This document shows positions 25,898-34,330 of a DNA stretch of 64,000 bases, one piece after another. The DNA is taken from positions 1 through 64,000 of the forward strand of contig JAKSPJ010000007.1 of the NCBI GenBank assembly GCA_024404915.1, given 5' to 3'. The notes beneath the pieces were generated by a model. That model had not been told where the DNA came from and made no database searches. It saw nothing but the letters and a program-made list of their open reading frames with translations. A program made the translations under genes and the position numbers. Positions within the stretch are counted from its first letter, which is position 1, and the number at the start of each line of letters is the position of its first letter. The DNA is from Oscillospiraceae bacterium. GTDB lineage: Bacteria > Bacillota > Clostridia > Oscillospirales > Ruminococcaceae.

Positions 25898-27707
25898 ATA
25901 GATCAATGGTATATTCCCAGATGACGCAGTCCCCGTCCTTCAGATGATACGCACCGCATCCCACATCGGGGCGCACGCCGTTGACAGTATACGTCCATCC
26001 GGATAAATCGCCGAAATCAAATTCATACAGGGAGGCAATGCCCCGGACATAGGCGTTATCCGTGATTGCAGCGGAAATGCCGTCTACCTCTATCTGCAGC
26101 GCATAGGTCTTTACTGCATCATAAAGCAAATCCAGTGCCGTATCATTCTCTGCAATGGAAAACGCAGTCAGCGGCATGATTTCGCCATCTGCCGGATAGG
26201 CTTCACTGCCTTCCAGGCCGCATATGACATCGCAGTAGATTGCCATGGTCACTGTACCGCCGCCGTTTTTTTGCTGTCCCTGATAGAACTGCGACGGCGT
26301 TTCAATGCGAATGCAGAGAATGGCGGCCGCCAGAATGCCCCAGCCCCCTGCCAGCGTCAGATATGTTTTGGGACTGCGTTTTTTTCGCAGCCAGCATATG
26401 CCTGTCGAAACCGCAAACAGCACGCCGCTTCCAATCAGCAGCGGCAGCCGATAGGGATGTGCCGCTTTCGGCTGATTTTGTTCGTCAGCGGGCTTTGTAG
26501 TACGCACTTCTGAATCATGGGTGACTGCCGTTGTATCTGCGGTGCTTTCTGTAATAATATGCCCATCCGCCTGAGGAACATCTGTAATCTTAGTATCCGG
26601 AGCTGCCGCTGCTGTATGCACTGTATCATTCGCATGCTCTGAATTCTCCTGTGTTTCCTTCTGAGAATCTGCAGTGCTGACTTGTGTCTGTCTTTGCTTC
26701 GTGGTCTGAGGCCGTTCTGCAGAAACAGGTGCAGTATTCTGCGGAGCTGCCTCCGGAAAAGCTGTCCCGGGGGGCCTGTCATAGAGATACAGCGATTGTT
26801 TTCCGCATTGCAGTAAATCAGCAGCAGTCAGTGCAAGAAAGACCTGCATTGAGGCCATATTGCTGTATTCTCCCTGTAACTGATGTGCATATTGTCCTCC
26901 GCCAATATAAAACTGCTGAATGCCGTCCAGCAATGTGTGCCCCTCTTTTATAAATCGTTCATCCGACAAGGCATCCACGCCCAGGCAGGAAAGTGCAATC
27001 CAGGTTTGTGCAGTGCTCTCTGCATTTTCTGCACCATAGCTGGAATAAGCACCAGAGGAAAGCTGTTTGTCCGATAAAAAGCGGATGCCGTTCTCCGCAG
27101 CGGCTGCAACATTCTGCCGATTGCAGTTTGGTGCAAGAGCCTGTATTGTCATGGCCGTAACATCCGGGTCCCCGCAGCTGCCCATAACAGACCACCCGCC
27201 GTCTCCGCATTGCAGGGAAAGCAGCACATCGGAAACACTCTCCACCGTGTATTTCTGTGAGGGAACACCGTTATTCAGCAGATGCAGCGCAAAAACCCAG
27301 CTCATAATGCCCTGCTGTCCTGCACTGTTGTCCAGCAGTTCAGCGCATACAGCAGGCAATTCCGCAGAGCCCGCCAGCAGAGAAAGAGCAAGACGTTCCC
27401 TGGATACTGCAGAGCGTTCACAGTCAGCGGCAATATATTCCTGCAGTGCGCTGCAGAAAGAGGTGAAATCATATCCCCCCTGGGAAGACAATGCCATACA
27501 GTACCAGTCCGGACTGCTGCTGCCCGCCATGGCAGGCAGTGTGTTCTGAATCCAGCCATTAACATTTCCGCCGCTTTCCATCAAAAGAATTTCATTTGCC
27601 AGTTCCGGAATCTGTCCATCATACGCTTGGGAAGAAAAGGCAGGTTGTAAACCGCCGATGCAGCACACCAGCGAGCAGAAGCCTGCAAGTAATTTTATAT
27701 GTTTCAT
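25896..27707 (-). CDS. Transcobalamin-like surface protein (alpha-barrel plus DUF4430)
   Basis: 603 residues from ATG 27707. A signal peptide of about 25 residues (KLLAGFCSLVCCIGGL) leads to an all-helical region of about 300 residues with prenyltransferase/squalene-cyclase-like repeats; SLQCGDGGWSVMG and LSSGAYSSYGAENAE are typical. A Thr/Gln/Ala-rich linker (about 330-430), two hydrophobic segments (about 435-455 and 463-482) and a C-terminal DUF4430 domain (about 495-603, ending FGDLSGWTYTVNGVRPDVGCGAY) follow. This barrel plus DUF4430 pair is the architecture of mammalian transcobalamin and intrinsic factor. Corrinoid binding is inference. The Shine-Dalgarno site is weak. The upstream promoter is strong and no cobalamin riboswitch is visible. 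Confidence 0.8.
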   Translation of the reverse strand: MKHIKLLAGFCSLVCCIGGLQPAFSSQAYDGQIPELANEILLMESGGNVNGWIQNTLPAMAGSSSPDWYCMALSSQGGYDFTSFCSALQEYIAADCERSAVSRERLALSLLAGSAELPAVCAELLDNSAGQQGIMSWVFALHLLNNGVPSQKYTVESVSDVLLSLQCGDGGWSVMGSCGDPDVTAMTIQALAPNCNRQNVAAAAENGIRFLSDKQLSSGAYSSYGAENAESTAQTWIALSCLGVDALSDERFIKEGHTLLDGIQQFYIGGGQYAHQLQGEYSNMASMQVFLALTAADLLQCGKQSLYLYDRPPGTAFPEAAPQNTAPVSAERPQTTKQRQTQVSTADSQKETQENSEHANDTVHTAAAAPDTKITDVPQADGHIITESTADTTAVTHDSEVRTTKPADEQNQPKAAHPYRLPLLIGSGVLFAVSTGICWLRKKRSPKTYLTLAGGWGILAAAILCIRIETPSQFYQGQQKNGGGTVTMAIYCDVICGLEGSEAYPADGEIMPLTAFSIAENDTALDLLYDAVKTYALQIEVDGISAAITDNAYVRGIASLYEFDFGDLSGWTYTVNGVRPDVGCGAYHLKDGDCVIWEYTIDL

Positions 27708-27768
27708 ATCAGAATCCTGTGCCTCATCATATTTGCAGATGCCGCAGGGGCATTTGCTGTGCCTTGAC

Positions 27769-27797
27769 ATTGTACCATACTGATGTTGATTTGTCAA
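27769..27797 (-). promoter_or_regulatory. Promoter of the transcobalamin-like gene
   Basis: TTGACA (27797-27792), 17-base spacer, TACAAT (27774-27769), minus strand. It lies just past the phage-cluster terminator, so the gene is independent of that cluster. Confidence 0.82.
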
Positions 27798-27803
27798 GCC
27801 GCA

Positions 27804-27847
27804 CAAAAAGCAGAATACCATCTGCACATGCGGCAAATGGTATTCTG
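27804..27847 (-). terminator. Terminator of the phage-like cluster
   Basis: Eleven-base stem CAGAATACCAT/ATGGTATTCTG with a 15-base loop, followed by CTTTTTG on the minus strand, four bases after the last gene. Confidence 0.8.
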
Positions 27848-27851
27848 TCTG

Positions 27852-28769
27852 CTATGGATTGCAAAAGGAATCAAAATAGAAGGTATCCTCCGTAAAAATG
27901 CCCTTTTCATTGCCGCTTACCGCAATTCGGCTGACACGGCCGCTGATTTCACCATTGACCTGTATCAGGTCTTCCAGGTCCTCTCCACAGTACCCCTGAT
28001 AAACAACCGTTTTACTGCGAAGACGGCGGTTGCTGAGGGCAATCCGAAACTGCAGGGCATCCTCCGGGTGATAGAGAAACTGCCGATCCATCTGTATCTG
28101 ACGCACAGACACAATCTCTCTTGCCGCCGCTTCCGGATTATCTGCGGCAAAGCTGCCGTATTCTCCTGCCAGATTTGCCATTTCAATCCGGCTGACAAGA
28201 CCGCTTGTGTCACCGCCGCTGCTTTCCTGAATGATATGATGTGCCGGCAGATTGATTGCTACAGAATCTGTACGGGGCAGCATACAGAGATGATTGCTGT
28301 TTCGTATAAAGGGATATCCGTGATTCAATTTGTAGTTGTATGCCACCACAGAATCCCAGATGCCTGCATGCTCCCTGACATAAATATAGGAGATGGCAGG
28401 CACATCTTCATATGTCAGATGAGGCAGGCGGTAAGCATTCAGCAGATCAGACAGCGTGGTATTCGGGTACAATCCCGGCACAAGCTGATTTCTGGACAAG
28501 CAGCAGGAAAAACTGCGGATCTGCGCCTGCAGAATGTATTGATTCTTTCTTTTCAGAAAAGAATATTTCTGAACGGTTCCATGCATCAGTTCCTGCTGCT
28601 CCAGATAAAAGAAAGCAGAGCAGGGCTGGAAGGAAACATCCTCTGCTGCAAGCTGAATATACAATGTGCTGAAGGGCTGATAGCGTTCCCGTATCAGATG
28701 AAAGCGGATACATTTTTCAAAAGCATGCTGTTCCTGCTGTAGATCCGTCAGTACACAGCGGATATTCAT
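27852..28769 (-). CDS. Phage baseplate/tail hub-like protein (gpD/XkdQ-like)
   Basis: 305 residues, start behind GGAGGG and overlapping the previous stop by four bases. The N-terminal third is beta-rich. The middle (TTLSDLLNAYRLPHLTY, then YIYVREHAGIWDSVVAYNY) and the C-terminal part with DLIQVNGEISGRVSRI resemble the late-control-D / XkdQ group of tail hub proteins. Identification is by pattern only. It is the last gene of the cluster and one of few tail-related genes in it. No tape-measure, sheath or tube gene precedes it. Confidence 0.55.
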   Translation of the reverse strand: MNIRCVLTDLQQEQHAFEKCIRFHLIRERYQPFSTLYIQLAAEDVSFQPCSAFFYLEQQELMHGTVQKYSFLKRKNQYILQAQIRSFSCCLSRNQLVPGLYPNTTLSDLLNAYRLPHLTYEDVPAISYIYVREHAGIWDSVVAYNYKLNHGYPFIRNSNHLCMLPRTDSVAINLPAHHIIQESSGGDTSGLVSRIEMANLAGEYGSFAADNPEAAAREIVSVRQIQMDRQFLYHPEDALQFRIALSNRRLRSKTVVYQGYCGEDLEDLIQVNGEISGRVSRIAVSGNEKGIFTEDTFYFDSFCNP

Positions 28770-29140
28770 AGCTGCATCCCTCCTGAAAATGTTATGGCGA
28801 ATGCCATCACTTCAGAATCCTCTCTGACATCGCAGGTGAAAGACAGAATTTGCATATCTGTAAAAGTCATATCCGCAAAGGCAAACTGAAATGCAGTATG
28901 CTGATGCAAAGCGTTTTTCAGAAATGATAGAATGCTATGCATATCGGGATGCAGTATCTTCCCCTGTACAGTCAGCGTACAGGGATATTCCTCCAGCAGC
29001 GTGATCTGGTGGGAACCATCTGCCAGTGTACGCCTGAGCACCGGTACTTCATTTTTCAGCTGATAGCCCTGTATCGGCAGTGTCAGATACTCAAGCTGAA
29101 TCTGCCGCTGCGGCAGTGTTGGATCCGGGCGTATTTGCAT
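28766..29140 (-). CDS. Small phage structural protein, probably tail/baseplate
   Basis: 124 residues behind the strong site GGAGGAGG. The N terminus overlaps the previous gene by 50 bases, which is real because both genes have good sites and codon use. It is beta-rich, with an ILHPDMHSILSFLKNALHQH helix in the centre and no membrane segment. I cannot name the family. Position between a terminator-like protein and a hub-like protein suggests a small tail or connector component. Confidence 0.5.
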   Translation of the reverse strand: MQIRPDPTLPQRQIQLEYLTLPIQGYQLKNEVPVLRRTLADGSHQITLLEEYPCTLTVQGKILHPDMHSILSFLKNALHQHTAFQFAFADMTFTDMQILSFTCDVREDSEVMAFAITFSGGMQL

Positions 29141-29543
29141 TGGCTTCCTCCTCCGGTGTACAGTACAGCATTCCGCTGAGACAAAGTATACATTCTTCCG
29201 TCATGCGGTCAGTCTGTGCATCGTACCGCTGTCCGATATGCTGCACAGAACGCACATTGCAGTTTTTAGAAATCAGGATATTCAGCAGAATATCCTGTAC
29301 CTGTTCAGAAAACGCATCTATATCCTGTTCCGGTGAGGCATACATGCAAATGCGGAACTGACAGGAAAAGGGTACTGCGAATTGCTTTTGCATTGCAATG
29401 GGCGGATAGTAGTCCGTCTTGTTCTTTGCAACGGTAACAAATCGGGCTTCTGCCGGAATCTCACGGCATTTCCGTGCATACGCCGGAAATGCAGGAATTC
29501 CTGCATTTCTCAGGCGTGAAATCAGTAATTCGGTGAATAGCAT
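29091..29543 (-). CDS. Phage tail-terminator/neck-like protein
   Basis: 150 residues behind GGGAGG. The N-terminal helix LFTELLISRLRNAGIPAF followed by beta strands and an acidic C terminus recalls tail-terminator or minor neck proteins (about 130-150 residues). The position, after the head-tail connector gene, supports this. The overlap with the upstream gene is 22 bases and with the downstream gene 50 bases. The name is a positional inference. Confidence 0.5.
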   Translation of the reverse strand: MLFTELLISRLRNAGIPAFPAYARKCREIPAEARFVTVAKNKTDYYPPIAMQKQFAVPFSCQFRICMYASPEQDIDAFSEQVQDILLNILISKNCNVRSVQHIGQRYDAQTDRMTEECILCLSGMLYCTPEEEANANTPGSNTAAAADSA

Positions 29544-29914
29544 TGTGACCTCCCTTCAGAAAGCACATCAGCGGCTGCAAAGAAAAAAGCATCATCCTTC
29601 AGAAGCGGAGCCGCCTGTTCCCTGCAGCTTTTCAGAATCTCTTCGGCAATGCCGCACTGGTTCACGGCTGCTTTTTGTGCAGCGGCAGAGCCTGCAGATG
29701 TAAGGGAGCAGCTGTTTGCCGCCGTCATGCGACGATACTGCAGATTTGCCATTGCAGCTGCATAATAATACAGCCGTTCATCTTCTGCATCTGCATTGGT
29801 ACGCATCTGTGCAGTCACCGACTGTATTGCCTGGTCCGCCAGAAAGCGATAGGGCGCATCCTCAGAAATCCCGGCAAAATGGCGAAACAGCATGAGAACC
29901 CGTGCAGTCTGCAT
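29522..29914 (-). CDS. Head-tail connector-like protein
   Basis: 130 residues, mostly helical, with an N-terminal MLFRHFAGISEDAPYRFL segment and a Tyr-Tyr-Tyr-Ala helix in the middle, as in DNA-packaging adaptors of the gp6/YqbG size class. The start is behind AAAGGAGG and abuts the protease stop. It is the first gene after the capsid/protease pair. The function is inferred from size, helicity and position. Confidence 0.5.
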   Translation of the reverse strand: MQTARVLMLFRHFAGISEDAPYRFLADQAIQSVTAQMRTNADAEDERLYYYAAAMANLQYRRMTAANSCSLTSAGSAAAQKAAVNQCGIAEEILKSCREQAAPLLKDDAFFFAAADVLSEGRSQCYSPNY

Positions 29915-29915
29915 A

Positions 29916-30812
29916 TCACGCCTCCTTTCGTTCTGCTGTCCGAAAAGCGGTCAGCGATGCTTCTGTATCATGGTATGCAGCGGCAGAAAGCTGCGGCGCA
30001 TTGATATCGCTTTCTGCGGCAGAGAGGGTTTCTTTCAGATGCATCAATCCGCTTGCATCCATATGAATCACCGTATCTGCCAGTGCATCTGCGCAGGCGT
30101 TTTCTCCATTGCGGTAGCACAGGCGAATCACTTCCCTCCGCAGTTCCTCAGTCAGCTGGGAAAGCAGTTCCTCCGTGTGGCATGCCGCAGACCGCAGCGC
30201 CTCCTTTTCTGCATCAAAGCCGCTGCCGCCAAAGGTTTTTACAACACCGGCGGCAGGCTGTGCAGGCACTGCCACAAAGCTCCATTCATAGACATCCGTT
30301 ACGCCGCACAGCGTTGTATAGCATTGCTTCCCGGCATACTTTCTGCCCTTGATATGGGCACAGGGCGTGTGAATCACATTTGCACCACAGACGGAACAGA
30401 TTTTTTCTGACACGGCGCAGGAAATACTGACCTCCTTTTTGATACCTGCATCAATTTCACGAATCAGGTCTGCATTGCTGTCGGTACGAACCATATACGC
30501 ATGAGCTTTCAATGCACAGTAGGCATTTCCGTTCTGTGTCCTGCGGCTTTCATCTCTGATCAGCTCCGTCTGAAAAATCCGTGCAGTCTGGCATGCAGAT
30601 TTGGGGTTGTGGTCAAAAATGCCGGTTACCCCCACAAAACGCTTCTGCAATTCCGCCAGTGCCTCATCAGAGAAGCAGTCTCCGTCACGGTCAGTTTCAT
30701 TGTCGCACAGAATCATGTCAAAAAGATATACTTCCTCCGCAGAGTGTTCTCTGCGTGTAAAACGGTTCAGCTGTTTCAGCAGCTCTCCATTCGGGGCAGA
30801 TGTATTTTCCAT
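29916..30812 (-). CDS. Phage prohead protease / scaffold-type protein (XkdF-like)
   Basis: 298 residues behind AAGGAGGAG. The segment ETDRDGDCFSDEALAELQKR, then VGVTGIFDHNPKS and QTARIF, matches the clostridial prophage proteases annotated as prohead proteases or XkdF-like. A Cys cluster (CSVCG, then TPCAHIKG) and VYEWSFVAVPAQPAAG follow. About 90 C-terminal residues could serve as an internal scaffold. Maturation of the HK97-fold capsid is the expected role. It lies downstream of the capsid gene, whereas the protease usually precedes capsid. Confidence 0.7.
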   Translation of the reverse strand: MENTSAPNGELLKQLNRFTRREHSAEEVYLFDMILCDNETDRDGDCFSDEALAELQKRFVGVTGIFDHNPKSACQTARIFQTELIRDESRRTQNGNAYCALKAHAYMVRTDSNADLIREIDAGIKKEVSISCAVSEKICSVCGANVIHTPCAHIKGRKYAGKQCYTTLCGVTDVYEWSFVAVPAQPAAGVVKTFGGSGFDAEKEALRSAACHTEELLSQLTEELRREVIRLCYRNGENACADALADTVIHMDASGLMHLKETLSAAESDINAPQLSAAAYHDTEASLTAFRTAERKEA

Positions 30813-30842
30813 CAGAACTCCTCCTTTTTATCCGAAAGAACA

Positions 30843-30870
30843 GGGGAAGGAAGCCGCTGCCGCCTTCCCC
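30843..30870 (-). terminator. Hairpin between capsid and protease genes
   Basis: Eight-base stem GGGGAAGG/CCTTCCCC with a 12-base loop, 18 bases after the capsid stop, followed by TGTTCTTT. It may partly terminate or stabilise the capsid mRNA and so lower expression of the genes behind it. Confidence 0.5.
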
Positions 30871-30888
30871 ATGAAATGCATTGCCGTC

Positions 30889-31866
30889 TTATGCGCTGCG
30901 CAGAGACAGTACAGCGGCGGCTCCTGACATCATCGGCTGGAATCCCATGCGCACAGATACTGCAATGCGGTCCAGCTGGCAGTCAATCAGACGGTCGGAT
31001 TCCAGCAGCACATCTGAGCCGGAAATGGCAGCCAGTGCAAAGGGCTTGGAAATGCCGATAATGGTTTTATTGTCCAGAGAAGCATCCTTCAGCAGTTTTG
31101 CGCCAAAGGGCAGACGGATTTGTCCGTGCTGATCCAGCGTGCGGTCATGCATCTGGTTCATGGCAAGAATCTCCGCCACAACGGATGGGGATGCAATCAC
31201 AGTGGTCAGATCATAATCAGAGAATTTGCCGTAGAGTGTCGCCAGGTCACCATATGTGACAGCGGAAGATGCAGAAGAAAAGGGCGTAACGGAATTCCGG
31301 ATAACCCCAAGTGCAGCTTTGGCAATACCCGCTGCAATTTTGCGTCCCACTGCACGGAGAATCACTGCAAGCGCATCCAGACGCTGCTGACGGATTGCCT
31401 CATAGGACGCTGTAACCAATCTGCCGTATTTTGGCAAGTCAATGGCTGCCGATTCCAGAATCGCTGTTTTTTTCAGCAGTGCACCTTCGTTGATTTCCCC
31501 AGAGTACACGCCGTCTGTTTCATCAATGGCGAAGCCCTTGCAGGCAGAAGCAGATGCGCTGGAAACCGTTGCTGTCAGCTCAGAAAGAATCGAATCCTCC
31601 ATACCGCTGCGAACTGCACGCCGCACAAATTCCGGGAAAAGCACAGCACTTTCCGTGGTGGCATAGAATTTTTCCACATGGTCACAGTCTGCGCCGGAAA
31701 TGCGGATATTAAAACGCTTCAGCTGACGCTCATACGCATCCAGGTTGGCCAGTGGTGTACCTGCATATGCAGAAGATGGATCGGCATTTTCCAGTGCCTG
31801 GGTAAAACTGCAGTTAGAGAGATGGTGCATACCTTTTTCCAGTTTGACAGAATTATAAGGATACAT
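30889..31866 (-). CDS. HK97-fold major capsid protein
   Basis: 325 residues from ATG 31866 (AAAGGAAA upstream); a longer in-frame reading would overlap the portal gene. Features are an N-terminal arm, then FYATTESAVLFPEFVRRAVR (about 85-105, the capsid-family motif), a helical spine (AILESAAIDLPKYGRLVTAS) and a C-terminal P-domain strand MGFQPMMSGAAAVLSL. The arm before the motif is short, so a large delta scaffold domain is absent. The frame is open throughout. Confidence 0.78.
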   Translation of the reverse strand: MYPYNSVKLEKGMHHLSNCSFTQALENADPSSAYAGTPLANLDAYERQLKRFNIRISGADCDHVEKFYATTESAVLFPEFVRRAVRSGMEDSILSELTATVSSASASACKGFAIDETDGVYSGEINEGALLKKTAILESAAIDLPKYGRLVTASYEAIRQQRLDALAVILRAVGRKIAAGIAKAALGVIRNSVTPFSSASSAVTYGDLATLYGKFSDYDLTTVIASPSVVAEILAMNQMHDRTLDQHGQIRLPFGAKLLKDASLDNKTIIGISKPFALAAISGSDVLLESDRLIDCQLDRIAVSVRMGFQPMMSGAAAVLSLRSA

Positions 31867-31879
31867 AAGCACTTTCCTT

Positions 31880-33046
31880 TCATGTTGGATTGGCATTTGC
31901 CAATCGCTGTTCAATTTCGGCCGCCTGAGCATTTTTCAGGCGTGCAGCTGCCAGTTCCGTGGCATCCTGCAGGTTAATATGGTCCCACTCCAGCCGTGGG
32001 GAAAGATGGAAACCGCTGCTGCGGAGAACCGCCCTTCCGATTTTCACCAGAACGGGAGACAGAATTCTTCGGAAATATTCCAGTTCCGTAGTCAGGATAT
32101 CTGCCTGCTGTGCAGACATCCGCTCTGTTGCAGACCAGGAAAAGCCCAGCAGAAACGGCGGAATAGATAATTTGGAAATCAGCTGTTCCAGCAGCTGCCG
32201 CACAGGGATATTGGTATCAGACAGCTGATTTTCTGCGCCGATTACCTTAATGCCGATATCCCCTACTGCAACGAAATCCTGAACGATGCCGTTTTCCGCT
32301 GCCAGAATGCCGCTCTGCCATACCCTGGCAATTTCCTGCGCATGTTCCCTGGCATATGCTGCAGAGTTGGCATCCGGCTGATAGGTCACAGCATAGCGAA
32401 CATTTCCGGCACGCTGATAGTTTTTCCCGATGCAGTGAAAAATCTGCATCAGAATACGGGACAGCGCCGGCAGTCCACGAAGAACCGAAACGCCGTAAAC
32501 ACTGTCTGCCGGAGGATTCAGTGCCGCAAACAATATACGCTCCGGATGGTTTAAAGGATAAGCTGTCCCCTCCTCCGATACAAAGGAAAAACCGCACAGG
32601 CCGTCAGAATGCGGCTGAACTTTCAGCACTTCCGGGCGAACGGTCCGCAGCGCAGCCGGATATCCGTTTTCCGTGCAAAGCATTTCCCCTGCAGCATTTC
32701 CATAGGTTAGCAGACTGTCCAGCATCTGGTCAGCGAACAGCTGCAAAGAAACACCGGAACCATTCACAGGCACATGGTCGGCATAGGCATCCAGAATCCG
32801 CTGCGCCTGGGGATTTTCCACAGTGAAATGGAAACCGCCGGTCAGACGGACAATTTTGAGTAACGCCGCATCAATGACAGGCACGGCATATCTCAGGGCA
32901 TCATACAGCCGGTATTCTTCAACAGAGGGAAGCGGCTGGGGCTGCATAGGCAGGGTATCCAGAGGGGCAGGGCGGGCATCGGAGCAGATCAGCGGCATCG
33001 TGCATGGGGCGGAAGTCTTGCGGCGCCGCAAAAATGAAAAATCCAG
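31880..33046 (-). CDS. Phage portal protein, probable CTG start
   Basis: About 388 residues. The portal signatures include AVPVIDAALLKIVRLTGGF near the N terminus, then MLDSLLTYGNAAGEMLC, and in the C-terminal half the segment KLSIPPFLLGFSWSATERMS with QQADILTTELEY. It forms the dodecameric DNA gate of the capsid. No ATG lies near the expected start. GGAGGTGA (33058-33051) sits ideally before a CTG at 33046, giving Met-Asp-Phe-Ser-Phe-Leu-Arg-Arg, a typical portal N terminus. A TTG at 33031 is the alternative, but its spacing to the site (over 20 bases) is poor. Confidence 0.8.
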   Translation of the reverse strand: MDFSFLRRRKTSAPCTMPLICSDARPAPLDTLPMQPQPLPSVEEYRLYDALRYAVPVIDAALLKIVRLTGGFHFTVENPQAQRILDAYADHVPVNGSGVSLQLFADQMLDSLLTYGNAAGEMLCTENGYPAALRTVRPEVLKVQPHSDGLCGFSFVSEEGTAYPLNHPERILFAALNPPADSVYGVSVLRGLPALSRILMQIFHCIGKNYQRAGNVRYAVTYQPDANSAAYAREHAQEIARVWQSGILAAENGIVQDFVAVGDIGIKVIGAENQLSDTNIPVRQLLEQLISKLSIPPFLLGFSWSATERMSAQQADILTTELEYFRRILSPVLVKIGRAVLRSSGFHLSPRLEWDHINLQDATELAAARLKNAQAAEIEQRLANANPT

Positions 33047-33064
33047 AAGATCACCTCCATCAGA

Positions 33065-34330
33065 TCAAAACGCATTTCCTCGTTCCAGAGCGGCAACAAA
33101 GAAATCATCGGGTGTATGGTCAACAATCGTTGCAACAAAATAACGGATATCATCCATAGCGTGGTCATTCTCCTTAATCGGCTGGTCCCTGGGTGATTTC
33201 TCATCCCAGGCATACAGAGAAAATTCACGAATGGCATCTCTGCATTCCGGTGCAATTTTGATTTCGCCGTTCCGCAGGGCATCGGCTGTGCGGTGAATTC
33301 CGTAAAGCACATCATTTTTTGCAGCCTGAACACGATATTCTCCATGGCTGCGGATGCAGGCAATCAGGCTTGCTGCGGAAGGATCAATGACAATTGTTTC
33401 AATTTTCCTGTCACCAATCAGTGCTGTCAACGCCTGATAGTGTTCTTCATCCGTGCGGGTTATGCCGCTGATACGGGAATCATAGTAGCTTTCTGCAATA
33501 CGGTACCAGCAACCACGGCATTCTCCCCAAAGCCCGAAGGAAATCGGATTCACAGTACCGTAATCGCAGGAAACCACATACCGATCCGGTATCTGCGGCG
33601 GAGAAGCAATATGATATTTCTCCTGAAACATGGGATAAACCAGACCCTGTGCCGCAGTCCAGATTCCCTTGACATAGCGGTCATAGAAGGCACCGGAATA
33701 CAGCCGCTGATAACGCTTCCGCACCGCAGGAGAGAGGGCAGGATTATCGTCCATTGTAAAATGCAGATAGAGCGCATGTTTCTCTTTTGCCCTGCAGATC
33801 CATTCCTGATAAAACCAGTGAGCCGGCTTGTCCGGATTACAGGAAAACCATAGTCTGGAACCATTTACAGAGCATCTGGCAATGGCCTGTTCCACAAAGG
33901 AACGCGGCATCAGTGCCACCTCATCCAGCAGTACACCTGTCAGCGTAATGCCCTGTATCAGCGGCGCAGAACTTTCATCCTTTCCGCCGAAAATATAGAA
34001 ATGGTTTGTGTGCCCGGCATAAGAAATAGTCATCATGTTTCTGGAGGGATAATCTGAAACATGAAATCCGTATTGCCGCAGCATTTCACAGAGCGGAACA
34101 ATCAGATTGCGCCTGATATTGGTGCGTGTTTTGCCGCACAGTGCGAAGTAATGTCCCTGAAAGCAAACCGTTGCCCACAGCACGAAGCTGAAAGATAAAA
34201 CGGTTGTCTTTCCGGAACGGACAGCACCATCACAAATCACAGCATCCATCCCGGCAGTATCAGGATTCCGCCACCAGTTCAGAACCTTCAGCTGTTTCGG
34301 CGAAAACGTCTGAATCGGAGTCTGTTTGAT
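33065..34330 (-). CDS. Terminase large subunit (PBSX-type), probable ATC start
   Basis: 421 residues if started at ATC 34330. The motor and nuclease that package DNA: Walker A DGAVRSGKTT, Walker B ITLTGVLLDEVALM, coupling motif WFSCNPDK and nuclease Asp residues in VVSCDYGTVNP and TIVIDPSAA, with a late Asp in ENDHAMDDIRY. The first ATG (34249) would cut off FSPKQLKVLNWW, the conserved N-terminal segment of this family. Upstream of it the only well-placed initiation site is GGAGGTGA (34344-34337) six bases before ATC. The gene overlaps the small-subunit gene by 71 bases. Confidence 0.85.
   Translation of the reverse strand: MKQTPIQTFSPKQLKVLNWWRNPDTAGMDAVICDGAVRSGKTTVLSFSFVLWATVCFQGHYFALCGKTRTNIRRNLIVPLCEMLRQYGFHVSDYPSRNMMTISYAGHTNHFYIFGGKDESSAPLIQGITLTGVLLDEVALMPRSFVEQAIARCSVNGSRLWFSCNPDKPAHWFYQEWICRAKEKHALYLHFTMDDNPALSPAVRKRYQRLYSGAFYDRYVKGIWTAAQGLVYPMFQEKYHIASPPQIPDRYVVSCDYGTVNPISFGLWGECRGCWYRIAESYYDSRISGITRTDEEHYQALTALIGDRKIETIVIDPSAASLIACIRSHGEYRVQAAKNDVLYGIHRTADALRNGEIKIAPECRDAIREFSLYAWDEKSPRDQPIKENDHAMDDIRYFVATIVDHTPDDFFVAALERGNAF

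Noticed and set aside
27708-27850. Cobalamin riboswitch before the transcobalamin-like gene
   Set aside because: The leader is only about 55 bases and lacks the GCCACTG box.
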